Made by a program: the position numbers and the translations under genes
Origin: Chitinophagaceae bacterium
GTDB taxonomy: Bacteria; Bacteroidota; Bacteroidia; Chitinophagales; Chitinophagaceae
DNA length: 64,000 bases
Direction of reading: 5' to 3'
Assembly (NCBI GenBank): GCA_014379345.1
Contig: JACMLY010000111.1
Location: 32,938-96,937 of the forward strand
The notes under the pieces: generated by a model
Told to the model about the DNA's origin: nothing
Database searches by the model: none
What the model saw: the letters and a program-made list of their open reading frames with translations, nothing else
In this document: one piece after another, positions 1 through 9,387 of the stretch
Numbering within the stretch: position 1 is the first letter of the stretch
Layout: each line of letters opens with the position of its first letter

Positions 1-361
1 ATATTATTATGTTGACTAATGAATACGGAAAAGAAATCTGTAGGGCTGCAATCATTTACGCTATGCCTGGACAAGCCAGGAGATGATCTGTAAAGTAAAC
101 AAACTCATTACAAAAAAGCGCCGTGGGTAAGAAAGTTTTCTTATTTTTTTGACGACGGCTATCTAAATACCGGCTATTATCCGGTCAGTTACATTTCGCT
201 CCGGCCATTTCTTATTTGTAAAGCTGAGCTACAAATGATCTTATGGTGCCGGTACTTTACGGAAGCTTGATAAATTAATGACAATTAAGAATTCAATTCC
301 TCTTTACATCACGTTAGTGTCAATTTGTTCAATAGATTGCATGTGCGAAACAAAATCATAC
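1..361. other. Left-edge stretch without a supported gene
   Basis: No convincing coding region is seen here. A plus-strand frame is open from position 3 to a TGA at 84-86 and could be the last 27 codons of an upstream gene, but it is too short to judge. The rest is AT-rich spacer that should hold the promoter of the DUF1593 gene starting at 362. The reading frame also has an ATG at 278, but the 28 residues it would add come before an obvious signal peptide, so it is not taken as the start. Confidence 0.4.
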
Positions 362-1771
362 ATGAAAATTAAATTTATTATTCTTTTTTTTGTAGTGAAC
401 ATTTCCTCTCTTGCCCAAAACAATCTGCAATTCACTGATCCCGGTAAGCAGCGGATCATCGTTCTCACAGATATTACCAATGAACCTGATGATCAGCAAT
501 CACTCGTAAGATTCCTTGTGTACGCTAATGAGTTTGATATAGAAGGCTTCGTGGCAACCACGTCAAACTGGCTAAAAAATAAGGTAAGGCAGGATAAGAT
601 CGAAGAGCTGATCCTGGCATATGGAAAGGTGAGAAGCAATCTTGAGAAGCATTCAAAAGGATATCCAACCGAGCAATACTTATTAAGCGTTACAAAATCG
701 CATTTACCTCTGTTTGGAATGGACGGCGTAGGACAAGGTAAAGACACTGAGGGGTCTGAATTAATTATTCGATCGGCAGATAAGGCTGATCAAAGACCAT
801 TATGGATCAGCGTTTGGGGAGGCGCCAATTGTTTGGCGCAGGCATTATGGAAAGTAAAGGCCACAAGAAGTGCTGAAGAATTAAAAACGTTTGTTGCATA
901 ATTGAAAGTATATAGTATTTCGGACCAGGATAATGCAGGTCGATGGATCAGGAATAATTTCCCTCAATTGTTTTATATAGTAAGTCCAAGCGCTGTGGGT
1001 GGACAGGAATATTACAGAGCCACATGGACAGGCATCTCTGGTGACAGGCATTATAAAAATGGTCCCTTCTATAAATTTGAACTTGTAGACAATCCCTGGC
1101 TAATGGAAAATATTAACAGAAATCATGGTCCGTTGGGAGCGTTATATCCCAAGCTTTCTTATATAATGGAGGGCGATACTCCCGCTTTTCTTGGCTTAAT
1201 TAATAATGGGCTCGGGAGTGCCGTTAGTCCATCATATGGAGGGTGGGGCGGGAGGTATGTCTTCTTTCAGTCATATGCTGAAGAAGGAAAGATATGGACG
1301 AATAGTGTTAGTTCAGTAGATGAAGTGAGGGCAGACAGTTGTATAAAGAATGCTTCCGACCAGGCAACTATCTGGAGATGGAGAGAAGCATTTCAACATG
1401 ATTTTGCTGCCAGAATGGACTGGTGTGTCACTTCTTCCTTCAATGCAGCTAATCATAATCCTGTCGTCTCATTAAATGGAAATCCGGGTAAGGCTGTTGC
1501 TTATGCGAAAGCTTCCGAAGGAGCCGCTATCGGACTAAGCGCTAAAGGAACTACCGATCCGGATAATCACAAAGTAAGCTACCGTTGGTTTGTGTATAAA
1601 GAAGCTGGGTTCTACAAAGGAAATCTGGAACTTCAAAATTCAGGTGCTGAGAATGTCTCTTTTCTAATGCCTAAACTCGGCAATAATCAGCAACTGCATA
1701 TTATCTGTGAAGTCAGGGATAATGGCACGCCTTCTTTATTCAGCTACAGAAGGGTGGTGATAGAACATTGA
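362..1771 (+). pseudogene. DUF1593 (nucleoside-hydrolase-like) secreted protein, interrupted by an in-frame TAA
   Basis: Two consecutive open frames (to 901 and from 902) are in the same phase and together encode one DUF1593 protein of about 469 codons. The N-terminus is a signal peptide (MKIKFIILFF..., cleavage likely after LAQ). It is followed by the acidic TDITNEPDD motif typical of this nucleoside-hydrolase-like fold. The second part continues with YSISDQDNAGRWIRNNFP and ends in a beta-sandwich C-terminal domain. The only break is TAA at 899-901, where a lysine (AAA) is expected between FVA and LKVY, so one A-to-T change explains it. No frameshift is seen and both halves look well conserved, so the event is recent, or a sequencing error. 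DUF1593 proteins are common in polysaccharide loci; their exact substrate is uncertain. Confidence 0.8.
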
Positions 1772-1832
1772 TCAGAATATAGATTATTCTACATTTCAGT
1801 ACACGACACATTTACATGAATACAGATAAATT

Positions 1833-4568
1833 TTATTGGATGAAAGATACGAAGGTGTAGTCACCGGAGCCTATTTTTACAATTGCATACGATCCGTTCC
1901 AACCGGCAAGTTTTCCTCCTCTGATTTGTTTAATTGGCATGCTATTTTCCGTTACAGCTGAAACATCTTTTGCAGGTACAAAAATAGTTGCAGTTGCATG
2001 CGGCGGAATAACCACATGCAGTGTAACTTGATTGCCGTTGCGTTTCCACTCACTCACAATTTTCCCATGCAAAGAATGATAGCTTCCTTTTACTTCAGCT
2101 AAATCTTCTACAATATCAGGCCGTATAATAAAATGTTTAAAGCCGGGTTTTGATGAATCCATTTGTATTCCCACCAGATCATGATAGAACCATTCAACAA
2201 TATGACCCAGCATGAATTGATTTTGCGAATTATCTCTATAGGCATCCCAGGTTTCGGGCAATGCAGTAGCGTCCAATTTCAACTGATAGCCATAACCCGG
2301 TTGCTGATCCTGGTTGTTCAGCCGGTAAATCACATCTGATCGACCGCCATCAGCTAATGCACGCAACATATATCGCATGCCCACTTCACCGGTGGTATTT
2401 TCATACCTGCGGTTTTCAATATCTGCTACAAGATTATTTAATACGGCTGATCGATGCTGAGGTGTAACCAATCCCAGAACCAGTGCCATTCCATTGGCAC
2501 ATTGAGAGCCATCTCCGTATTGTTTTGTTGTGGGGTTAAAAAATTTCTTGTTGAATACGTCATATATTTTTTTAGCAAGCTTGCCTTGTATTTCTGCTTC
2601 CGCTGTATTTCCCATAAGCCTGGCTGATCTTGCAAGTACATCAGCGTTGGCATAATAAAAAGCTGTTGCAATTAATTCTCGTGGTGTATGTGGACTTGCA
2701 CGCCTGCCACACCAATCACCTTTGCCCGGTGCAGCAATTCCATCCCTGGCCTTGCTTGTCAGATAATCTACATATTTTTTCATCATTGGATAATTATTGC
2801 GTAGAATTTCCGGGTTACCGGTCCACTCATATTGTTGCCATGGAAGCATTACTCCGGCAGTTCCCCACTCGATCGCTTCGCGCCAATCGCTCCCAAATAC
2901 GGTTAACTCCGGAGCAATGCAGGGAACCAATCCATTGGGTTGTTGCGTGTCATTCATGTCGTGTATGATCTTTCCAACCAATGGTCGCATGTCATAATTG
3001 TATCGAAATGACGGGCCGTGAAGATGTGACTGTTCAAGCCAACCCAGCCGTTCGCGATGAGGACAATCGCTGATCACACTTTTCATATTGCTCAACTCCG
3101 CCCATTTGATCATTGTAAAAATCCGGTTAAACAAACTGTTTGAGCATGAAAACTCTCCTGCAAAAGTTGAAGCAGAATGGACAACAATGCCCTCTATTAA
3201 TTCAACCGAAGGCACTTGATTATTTCCTGGCGCCGGTATGCATTCCACTTCGTAATACCGGCAACCGGTATTAAAAAATTTCGATGTATAGATTTCAGTG
3301 CCTCCACCCGCTAAAGTGTACACGCTATATGATCTTCCATTATAATTGTTACGAAATAACGTTCCATCAGGGTTTAGTAATTCACCCGGTGTTATTTTGA
3401 CCTTTGATCCTGCCCGACCTCTGGCTGTTAGTCGTGAAATATAGGAAGCATTTTGACCAAGATCGTAAATTGTAAAGTTAGGTTTTATCTCTTTTTTGCT
3501 GGTTGGCCCAAACACACCGAAGGTTCTGACAGGGGGAGCAGCATGGGTAAGTCCTTTCAACTGACCACCAGGTCCATTCCTGATCTCAACTGGCAGCCAC
3601 AAGGAGTCATTAAAGCCTGGATTATCCCAACCCCTTTCAACATCACGTGCATCCCAATCTTCTCCTCCGTATATACTCGACCATATCATGGCACTTTTGC
3701 CAGCTTTCCAACGATCATCGGTGGTCAATGTTTCAATCGAACCATTATTATATTCTAATTGTATTTTTGCAATTGCCTGCAGGCGGCCAAAGTTGTTTTC
3801 CAGTTTTGCATATCGTCCACCTTTTTTCACCCTGTACATACCATTCGCGAGAAGTAAGCCAATTGCATTTTGCCCGGAAGTTAATTGCCCGGTGATATCA
3901 TAAGTATCGTACAAACAGGTTTTATTATATTGAGTCCATCCTGGATTCAACAAAGTTTCTGTGAGCGGTTTTCCATTTAAAGTCATTTCGTACTGACCCA
4001 AACCGCAAATAGAAATGATAGCACGTTTCAATCCCTGTTTAACTGTAAACTCCCGGCGTAATAAAAAAGTACTGTTAATTGCACTATCCAGCTTTTCAGG
4101 ACCGCCTATCCATTTTGCACCACTCCAGTCCTGGGGATGGAGTATACCCATGGTCCATTGGCTTGCATCGCTCCATGCAGATACTGTTTTATTCTGATCC
4201 CATACTCTCACTTTCCACCAAACTGTTTGATGCGATTTCAATGGCCTGCCTTGATAAGGGATATTGTTTATATCGCCAGAAGTAGTCTGACCTGTATTCC
4301 ATAGATCACCCTTGTTTTGTCTGAGTATTTCCTTTGATGATGCTACTAATATCTGGTAAGCAGTTTGCGACAGTGCACGAAGTGATGAGTCGGTTGGAAT
4401 TAAGATCCATTCAAGATGGGGCATTAGAACATCGATGCCCATTGGATCAGCGCGATATTCACATTTTAAATTGAAAGGGATAAAGGATGCAGCCTGCTTA
4501 TTCTTCTGTATGCCAGTCAGGGTAACAAAGCAGCCAAATAACAATAGAATGAAATGGAAACTCCTCAT
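1833..4568 (-). CDS. Alpha-L-rhamnosidase, glycoside hydrolase family 78
   Basis: Secreted 911-residue enzyme expected to release L-rhamnose from pectic or other rhamnosylated glycans by inversion. A signal peptide is followed by a fibronectin-like N-terminal domain (about 33-140), beta-sandwich rhamnosidase domains (about 150-460), the (alpha/alpha)6 catalytic barrel (about 470-810) and a C-terminal beta domain. The barrel contains DCPHRERLGW at 501-510, so D501 and E506 match the first catalytic-site acids of GH78, and LPETWD puts a candidate catalytic base at E772. The position usually occupied by the third acid (GWxGD) reads GWLEQ, a variant form. The gene is the last of the minus-strand run, 37 nt after the DUF5060 gene, and probably shares its transcript. 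Family assignment is firm; glycan specificity is inferred. Confidence 0.93.
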   Translation of the reverse strand: MRSFHFILLLFGCFVTLTGIQKNKQAASFIPFNLKCEYRADPMGIDVLMPHLEWILIPTDSSLRALSQTAYQILVASSKEILRQNKGDLWNTGQTTSGDINNIPYQGRPLKSHQTVWWKVRVWDQNKTVSAWSDASQWTMGILHPQDWSGAKWIGGPEKLDSAINSTFLLRREFTVKQGLKRAIISICGLGQYEMTLNGKPLTETLLNPGWTQYNKTCLYDTYDITGQLTSGQNAIGLLLANGMYRVKKGGRYAKLENNFGRLQAIAKIQLEYNNGSIETLTTDDRWKAGKSAMIWSSIYGGEDWDARDVERGWDNPGFNDSLWLPVEIRNGPGGQLKGLTHAAPPVRTFGVFGPTSKKEIKPNFTIYDLGQNASYISRLTARGRAGSKVKITPGELLNPDGTLFRNNYNGRSYSVYTLAGGGTEIYTSKFFNTGCRYYEVECIPAPGNNQVPSVELIEGIVVHSASTFAGEFSCSNSLFNRIFTMIKWAELSNMKSVISDCPHRERLGWLEQSHLHGPSFRYNYDMRPLVGKIIHDMNDTQQPNGLVPCIAPELTVFGSDWREAIEWGTAGVMLPWQQYEWTGNPEILRNNYPMMKKYVDYLTSKARDGIAAPGKGDWCGRRASPHTPRELIATAFYYANADVLARSARLMGNTAEAEIQGKLAKKIYDVFNKKFFNPTTKQYGDGSQCANGMALVLGLVTPQHRSAVLNNLVADIENRRYENTTGEVGMRYMLRALADGGRSDVIYRLNNQDQQPGYGYQLKLDATALPETWDAYRDNSQNQFMLGHIVEWFYHDLVGIQMDSSKPGFKHFIIRPDIVEDLAEVKGSYHSLHGKIVSEWKRNGNQVTLHVVIPPHATATIFVPAKDVSAVTENSMPIKQIRGGKLAGWNGSYAIVKIGSGDYTFVSFIQ

Positions 4569-4605
4569 AAGCGATAGTGCAATTTTTTCTGATTAGATTT
4601 ATTAA

Positions 4606-6207
4606 CTAGTGCTTAAGGCTATCGCCAACATATAATACTACAGGTCTATTGCCGAAAGAAGCCGGTGGGTTTAGTTTTGTTGTGCCATTTGTAAGTTTGC
4701 CGGCATCAATGTACTTTCCCGAAAAAGGTTGAAACCATTTTGCTTTTAGTGATTTGGAGATACCTGATAATTGTAATGTAAATGGTGCCGATACATCCTG
4801 GTAAGCAACATATTCTTTTCCTGCATTGGCAAGACAATAACCCTTACTCACTAATGAATCTGCGGGCTCAAGTAACCAGTATTTCGTTTTCGTAAAGAAA
4901 TCACTGAAGTGTTTTAAATATGTATACCCTGGTGGAGTATCATTGACGCGGATAATATCCCAGGCGGTGTGGGTGTAGTAATAGGCATTATATCCACCGG
5001 CCATTTGGATCTGCCAATAAAATTTGGCAACAGCTTCAGGTGAATGCACCCGGTTATATGTTTTATCGGTAGCACCTTTCGGTCCGTATTCATATCCTGA
5101 TTCAACATTCATTATCGGCCATTTATATTGTATGCGTTGATCAAGCGTCGTTGCATGCAAATGAGCCGATTGCTCCTGGTGGCTGCGAAAATCTATAACT
5201 CCGTTATAGTATCCCTTATCATAGGTTGCTATATCAGTATGTACAGTAAGTAGACGATCATAAGGATCCGCAGCACGAATAAACTTGAGACGATCTATTT
5301 TGTACTCAATAGACTTTTCATAGTTCGCCTCCTTCGCGAGGTCCCAAACAATATTGGGGTAAGCGGCATAGCGTGCAATGATCCATCGGAAATACCGGTC
5401 ATCTTCCGGGCTTTCATTTTTCATCCAGTTCACTTCTTTGTTATAAACTTTGAAATAAATATGCGCAACTATTCCGCGTTTGTACATGGCATCAATCACT
5501 CTATCATAATGTTGCCAGTAAGCTATGTTGTAGCGGGTGAAATCGGGGTTTTGATTATTTCCTTCCCATGCACACAATGCAGGCGGCCCATAATCCGTTT
5601 CCTCGGTTTTTCCTTTTCGCCATCTTGTGTCGTAACTATAAGCATTAATGAGAATAAAGTTAAACCCGTATGACGCAAGTTTGTCGAGGAATGGGTTGAC
5701 TGTTGGCAGTTGATCACTGCCCGGATCCAAAGCCCAGAGCCAATTAGCTTCATATCCGTTCGGAAACCAGCGGGTTCCATCTTCATAAATAAAATGATAT
5801 TTGTTTTTAGGGTCAACCAGTAATCCACCATGAATCCCGGAGTTTTTATTTTTAGTACATACGAGTTGAGCCTGTTGGTTATTGAGACAGCTTAGATCAG
5901 AACGTGTTTTAATTGACCACTTGCCTTTTTTCGTTGCCGAAAACCGGATCTTCCATTTATTGTTACCATCATAAAAACCAGGAATAGTGAATTTGATGCC
6001 ATCAGGACCTGTGATATCTGCAGAAAATTGAACAATGAAGGGATTCGTTGAGTCAGCATTGCAAGTAAATTCAAAATCGCGAGGCTCCCATCTTGGGAGT
6101 TTTATCTCCGATCTCTGTGCCGTTAATATATTTACGCACTGTGTTTGTAACAAAAGCACAACTAACAGTCGCACAAAAAATGAAGCGATATCTATACGAT
6201 GGTTCAT
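4606..6207 (-). CDS. DUF5060 plus apiosidase-like (DUF4038-type) glycoside hydrolase
   Basis: 533-residue secreted protein. The start is placed at 6207, where a signal peptide begins (MNHRIDIASFF..., cleavage near LTAQ). The frame is open another 40 codons upstream, but that part overlaps a degenerate intergenic repeat. Residues about 33-115 form the beta-sandwich DUF5060 domain. Residues about 130-460 look like a TIM barrel of the apiosidase-like group (FPNGYEANWLW, then NIVWDLAKEANYE). By clan-A logic E293 in AKEAN would be the acid/base and E369 in NVESGYE the nucleophile; the usual Asn before the acid/base is replaced by Lys. A small C-terminal beta domain follows. It likely acts on side chains or the backbone of the same polysaccharide as its neighbours; the bond cleaved cannot be read from sequence. 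Confidence 0.82.
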   Translation of the reverse strand: MNHRIDIASFFVRLLVVLLLQTQCVNILTAQRSEIKLPRWEPRDFEFTCNADSTNPFIVQFSADITGPDGIKFTIPGFYDGNNKWKIRFSATKKGKWSIKTRSDLSCLNNQQAQLVCTKNKNSGIHGGLLVDPKNKYHFIYEDGTRWFPNGYEANWLWALDPGSDQLPTVNPFLDKLASYGFNFILINAYSYDTRWRKGKTEETDYGPPALCAWEGNNQNPDFTRYNIAYWQHYDRVIDAMYKRGIVAHIYFKVYNKEVNWMKNESPEDDRYFRWIIARYAAYPNIVWDLAKEANYEKSIEYKIDRLKFIRAADPYDRLLTVHTDIATYDKGYYNGVIDFRSHQEQSAHLHATTLDQRIQYKWPIMNVESGYEYGPKGATDKTYNRVHSPEAVAKFYWQIQMAGGYNAYYYTHTAWDIIRVNDTPPGYTYLKHFSDFFTKTKYWLLEPADSLVSKGYCLANAGKEYVAYQDVSAPFTLQLSGISKSLKAKWFQPFSGKYIDAGKLTNGTTKLNPPASFGNRPVVLYVGDSLKH

Positions 6208-6242
6208 AAGTAAGAATCGTTTTGAGTTTGAAAAACCTCCTT

Positions 6243-6340
6243 TCCTCCGTGCTATACCTCCGTTCCCTCTGTAGTTAAATTGCCTCGCATTCGGAGACTT
6301 CTTAGTTGTACGACCAAAGTTAACCACAGAGGCAATTCAC
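6243..6340. repeat. Degenerate inverted repeat of the ctccgtg/cacagagg family
   Basis: The spacer between the propeller gene and the DUF5060 gene has cctccgtg-like units (from 6243) running into cctctgtagttaa (6266-6278). The latter pairs with ttaaccacagagg at 6320-6332. It resembles a decayed copy of the period-8 intergenic elements found elsewhere in the window, and it creates the false 40-codon extension of the DUF5060 gene. Confidence 0.5.
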
Positions 6341-6356
6341 GAATTCCTGGCAAAAT

Positions 6357-7589
6357 TTAATGCCTTAACCGCGTAATATAAACCTGCCTGCTACCGGTAT
6401 GAGTTGAATTGAAACCGATCATATCACCTTGAGGACTCCACCTGCAATGAATATCACATCTCCATCCGGCACTGAATTGTTCAGGTTCAACATATCTTCC
6501 AAGAGGAAGCACAGCTTGCGTTTTCATATCCATCAGGTAGATTTTTTGTTCACGCATGCCTTGCCCAGGATAAGTATCTGTAACCATCCATTTCCCATCC
6601 GGTGAGAAAGTGCCGTGACCATCATAATCCAATAAACCATTTCCCAACCTTTTGTAATTCTTCTGTCCCGGTGTAAATAAAATATGGGCGTATTGCTTTG
6701 CTTCATACATAGCCGTTATCATCAACTGATCATCACTCGACCAATCAAAATGAGAACCACCCCATCCGTCAGGAAAACAGCGTTGCAGGTCTGATCCATC
6801 TTTATTTGCTGTAAATGAAGTTGTATTCCATGTCGGGATTGCCCTGGCAAGAAAAAATATTTTGGTCCCTGACCTGCTGAATAAGATATGACCTATGTAT
6901 TCAATACCTTTTTCTATGATTGCCGGAACTATATTTTTTAACTGCGCATACGACACAATCAGTTTTGATATGCCTGATTGCAGGTCAATCAAAAATATTC
7001 CATCATCTTCAGGGAAAGCGCTACCAGATTTCGCATCTTGTCCAGGGCCGGCATAACCATAATCGGTCCTTGTAATACGCAATCGTGCAAAATTGATGCT
7101 TATAGCTTCTCTTCCATTTGGCGATACCGCGGCAACCGGATGAGGAATCACTTTGATCTCTTTTCTGGTAAAAACATTCAAAATGATAGACACAAATTTT
7201 CCATCTCTGCTATCATTATAAATAATGACCGAATCCGGACTGGTAGAAAGCCAATGCGCCATGCATCCCTGTTGAAAATTCCAAGCTGTGGTTTTTGCAA
7301 CGGGAACAAATTTATTTGATTGCAGATCAACCAATCCCAATGTTGCTGTATCATTTTCATCTGGGATTTTAAATTTGACATCAGTTTCCAACACAGTAAT
7401 GTATCGTTGATTTTTGCTCCAGGAATTAATGCCGTAGTAACTGGCAAACAGATGCTCATTATTATTAGCTGTGACCTGAAAAGGTTTGCTGACTGATGGA
7501 AATTTGATCGCACCGGAGTGCTGTGCTTTCACACAATGAGCCAGTGCGATGAAGAGGCAGATAATTTTTATGGCTTTGTGAGATTTCAT
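6357..7589 (-). CDS. Secreted TolB/PD40-type beta-propeller protein
   Basis: 410-residue protein with a signal peptide (cleavage after VKAQ). Its repeated blade signatures include LVDLQSNKF, FLIDLQSG, KIFFLAR, FDWSSDDQLMITA, GTFSPDGKWMVTD, IYLMDMKTQ and CRWSPQGDMIGF. These are the SPDG/WSxDG-type strands of WD40-like PD40 propellers, of which about six or seven blades can be made out. Such proteins in polysaccharide loci are either glycan-binding or resemble oligogalacturonate lyases (PL22), which also have this fold. I cannot identify a lyase active site with certainty. It lies third in the minus-strand hydrolase run, 56 nt after the GH35 gene, and probably handles the same substrate. Function is left open. 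Confidence 0.75.
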   Translation of the reverse strand: MKSHKAIKIICLFIALAHCVKAQHSGAIKFPSVSKPFQVTANNNEHLFASYYGINSWSKNQRYITVLETDVKFKIPDENDTATLGLVDLQSNKFVPVAKTTAWNFQQGCMAHWLSTSPDSVIIYNDSRDGKFVSIILNVFTRKEIKVIPHPVAAVSPNGREAISINFARLRITRTDYGYAGPGQDAKSGSAFPEDDGIFLIDLQSGISKLIVSYAQLKNIVPAIIEKGIEYIGHILFSRSGTKIFFLARAIPTWNTTSFTANKDGSDLQRCFPDGWGGSHFDWSSDDQLMITAMYEAKQYAHILFTPGQKNYKRLGNGLLDYDGHGTFSPDGKWMVTDTYPGQGMREQKIYLMDMKTQAVLPLGRYVEPEQFSAGWRCDIHCRWSPQGDMIGFNSTHTGSRQVYITRLRH

Positions 7590-7645
7590 TAGTGGATGTT
7601 TGGGTAACCATGTTTATAGGTCTCAAAGACCGATCATCAGACAAG

Positions 7646-9334
7646 TTATTCAAAACGATACAACTTCACTCGAAGAATGTTCGGGCCGTTTGCGCCGAGT
7701 CGTACAACTGACCCATTCCTTTTCACGGGTGCTTCTTCTGCGATATTGTAGTTGAACATGATATCATCTCCATTAAGCCTTCTTCCGGCAATCCATTTTC
7801 CATTCTTATACACACCTTCATCAACAGAAGCAAGGCCCACATAAGAGGGGCCTACTGCAGATGTAAAAAAATTAACAATAATATCATTTCCTGCGATAAT
7901 AAATTCATCAGGCCCTGTTGATATAACAAGCCCATAGCCATTTTCCGGCAGGGCAGCATCAGGTCTTCGCAGGTTGTAGCGGAGTTGCACATCTAATGAA
8001 TATCCACCCAATTCGATTTTCTGATTTTTCTTTTTTGGAGTGAGCCATATCCCAGCGATAGTGCCTTTGCTTTGTGCAGCTAAAATTTCCGGAGCGAGTT
8101 GTTGCAAAACAGCATAGGCTTTTGGCAGCGGTCCATTAACAGGATCTTCTACACGGTTCTCTATTCCAAATGGAGAATAACCGATCGCACGATGCTGAGC
8201 GATTGCATAAAAAGCATTCGCAGCACCTTGCCCGTCTCCTCTTGATTCAGGCACAAACAAAACATTTCCCGAACGTGTGTACAGGGCAGTTATTTCATCG
8301 AAATTGGGCAAATAAATATCAGGAGAAAAGAGATCGATTGCAGAAGCGCCGGCTCTCCAGATGTCGAGTACATGTGCCTGTGGCCCACCGCTGGGATAAT
8401 CGCCTGGCTTTTTATCTTCCGGTTGCACGATCCATGCATTGACAAACATAGGTAATGCATATTCTTTCTTACCGGCTTCTGCTACCTTATTAATAAAACT
8501 GGCGTAATACCAGGCCATGAATGCTTCTTCTGCAGCCGCAGTATCTCCAAATATCTCAGGCCATGTACCTGACGACCGGGAACCCCTGGCTGCCCATAAT
8601 TTTCGATATTCCGGTAGAAGGTCTTCCTTATACTTTTGCATGTGATCGATCAATTCTTTAGGCACCTGTTGGTGATATGCTTTATTAGCCATTTCACTGT
8701 AGTCGCGGGTTCCTCCCAATAGTCCTACTTCATTTTGCACCTGAATCATGATCACCGTCTGTTGCTGTTCATCAACCTGCTTAACATGTTTCATAAAAGC
8801 AGCAAATGCTTTGGCATCAGCCTTCATTAATTCTCCACTTAGTGGTGAAAAAGCTTCTACAGAAAAATTTCCTTTAATACGCATGCGCGGAAAGCGTTTG
8901 AAATCCTTCTTCACCCACGCAGGACTGTAATGCGACAGCCCATTCTTCCAACTACCAAACCAAAGCAGAGTTAGCCGCATATTGTTTTTTCTCGAGTCAT
9001 GGATCAGGCTATCCACCAATGAGAAATCAAATTTTCCTTCTTCAGGTTCTGTGAGTTCCCATGAAACGACAGCCAGCACTGTATTGAGTCCTATTGAAGA
9101 AAGCCGTCTCCAGATGGGTTTCATATACGCAGCGCTGGAAGAACTTGAATTATGTAACTCACCGGCAAGCAGCAAAAAAGGTTGTCCATCGACAATCAGT
9201 TGCGTTGCTTTTCCTCGTTTTTCCAAATGAGGAATGCCCGTTTCAGCTTTTTTAGTGGTATCATTAGCCGTTGCTACAAAAGAAAAACAGAAAGAAATGT
9301 ACGCGATAAATAATTTCTTTGATAAACTAAGCAT
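7646..9334 (-). CDS. GH35-type beta-galactosidase with DUF5597 C-terminal domain
   Basis: 562-residue secreted glycosidase, signal peptide at about 1-23. Residues about 40-390 form the TIM barrel with the GH35-type start DGQPFLLLAGELHNSS. The acid/base candidate is E202 in QVQNEVGLLG and the nucleophile candidate is E363 in FVPESRGDG. The C-terminal part (about 410-560; ends with NGPNILRVKLYRF) matches the DUF5597 beta domain found on this branch of GH35-like enzymes. The expected reaction is hydrolysis of terminal beta-galactosides or related residues with retention. It lies second in the minus-strand run, 53 nt after the CBM9/PKD gene. The fold assignment is strong; natural substrate is inferred only from context. 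Confidence 0.88.
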   Translation of the reverse strand: MLSLSKKLFIAYISFCFSFVATANDTTKKAETGIPHLEKRGKATQLIVDGQPFLLLAGELHNSSSSSAAYMKPIWRRLSSIGLNTVLAVVSWELTEPEEGKFDFSLVDSLIHDSRKNNMRLTLLWFGSWKNGLSHYSPAWVKKDFKRFPRMRIKGNFSVEAFSPLSGELMKADAKAFAAFMKHVKQVDEQQQTVIMIQVQNEVGLLGGTRDYSEMANKAYHQQVPKELIDHMQKYKEDLLPEYRKLWAARGSRSSGTWPEIFGDTAAAEEAFMAWYYASFINKVAEAGKKEYALPMFVNAWIVQPEDKKPGDYPSGGPQAHVLDIWRAGASAIDLFSPDIYLPNFDEITALYTRSGNVLFVPESRGDGQGAANAFYAIAQHRAIGYSPFGIENRVEDPVNGPLPKAYAVLQQLAPEILAAQSKGTIAGIWLTPKKKNQKIELGGYSLDVQLRYNLRRPDAALPENGYGLVISTGPDEFIIAGNDIIVNFFTSAVGPSYVGLASVDEGVYKNGKWIAGRRLNGDDIMFNYNIAEEAPVKRNGSVVRLGANGPNILRVKLYRFE

Positions 9335-9387
9335 AATGATATGGTTGAATAGGTTATAAATTATTTACCCCTTTATGGGCCGGAGAC

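Noticed and set aside
3..86. Open frame at the left edge that could be the tail of an upstream gene
   Set aside because: Only 27 codons with no recognisable motif; chance alone gives such a frame often.
6208..6327. Upstream 40 codons of the DUF5060 gene
   Set aside because: Polar sequence before a clear signal peptide, derived from a degenerate repeat.
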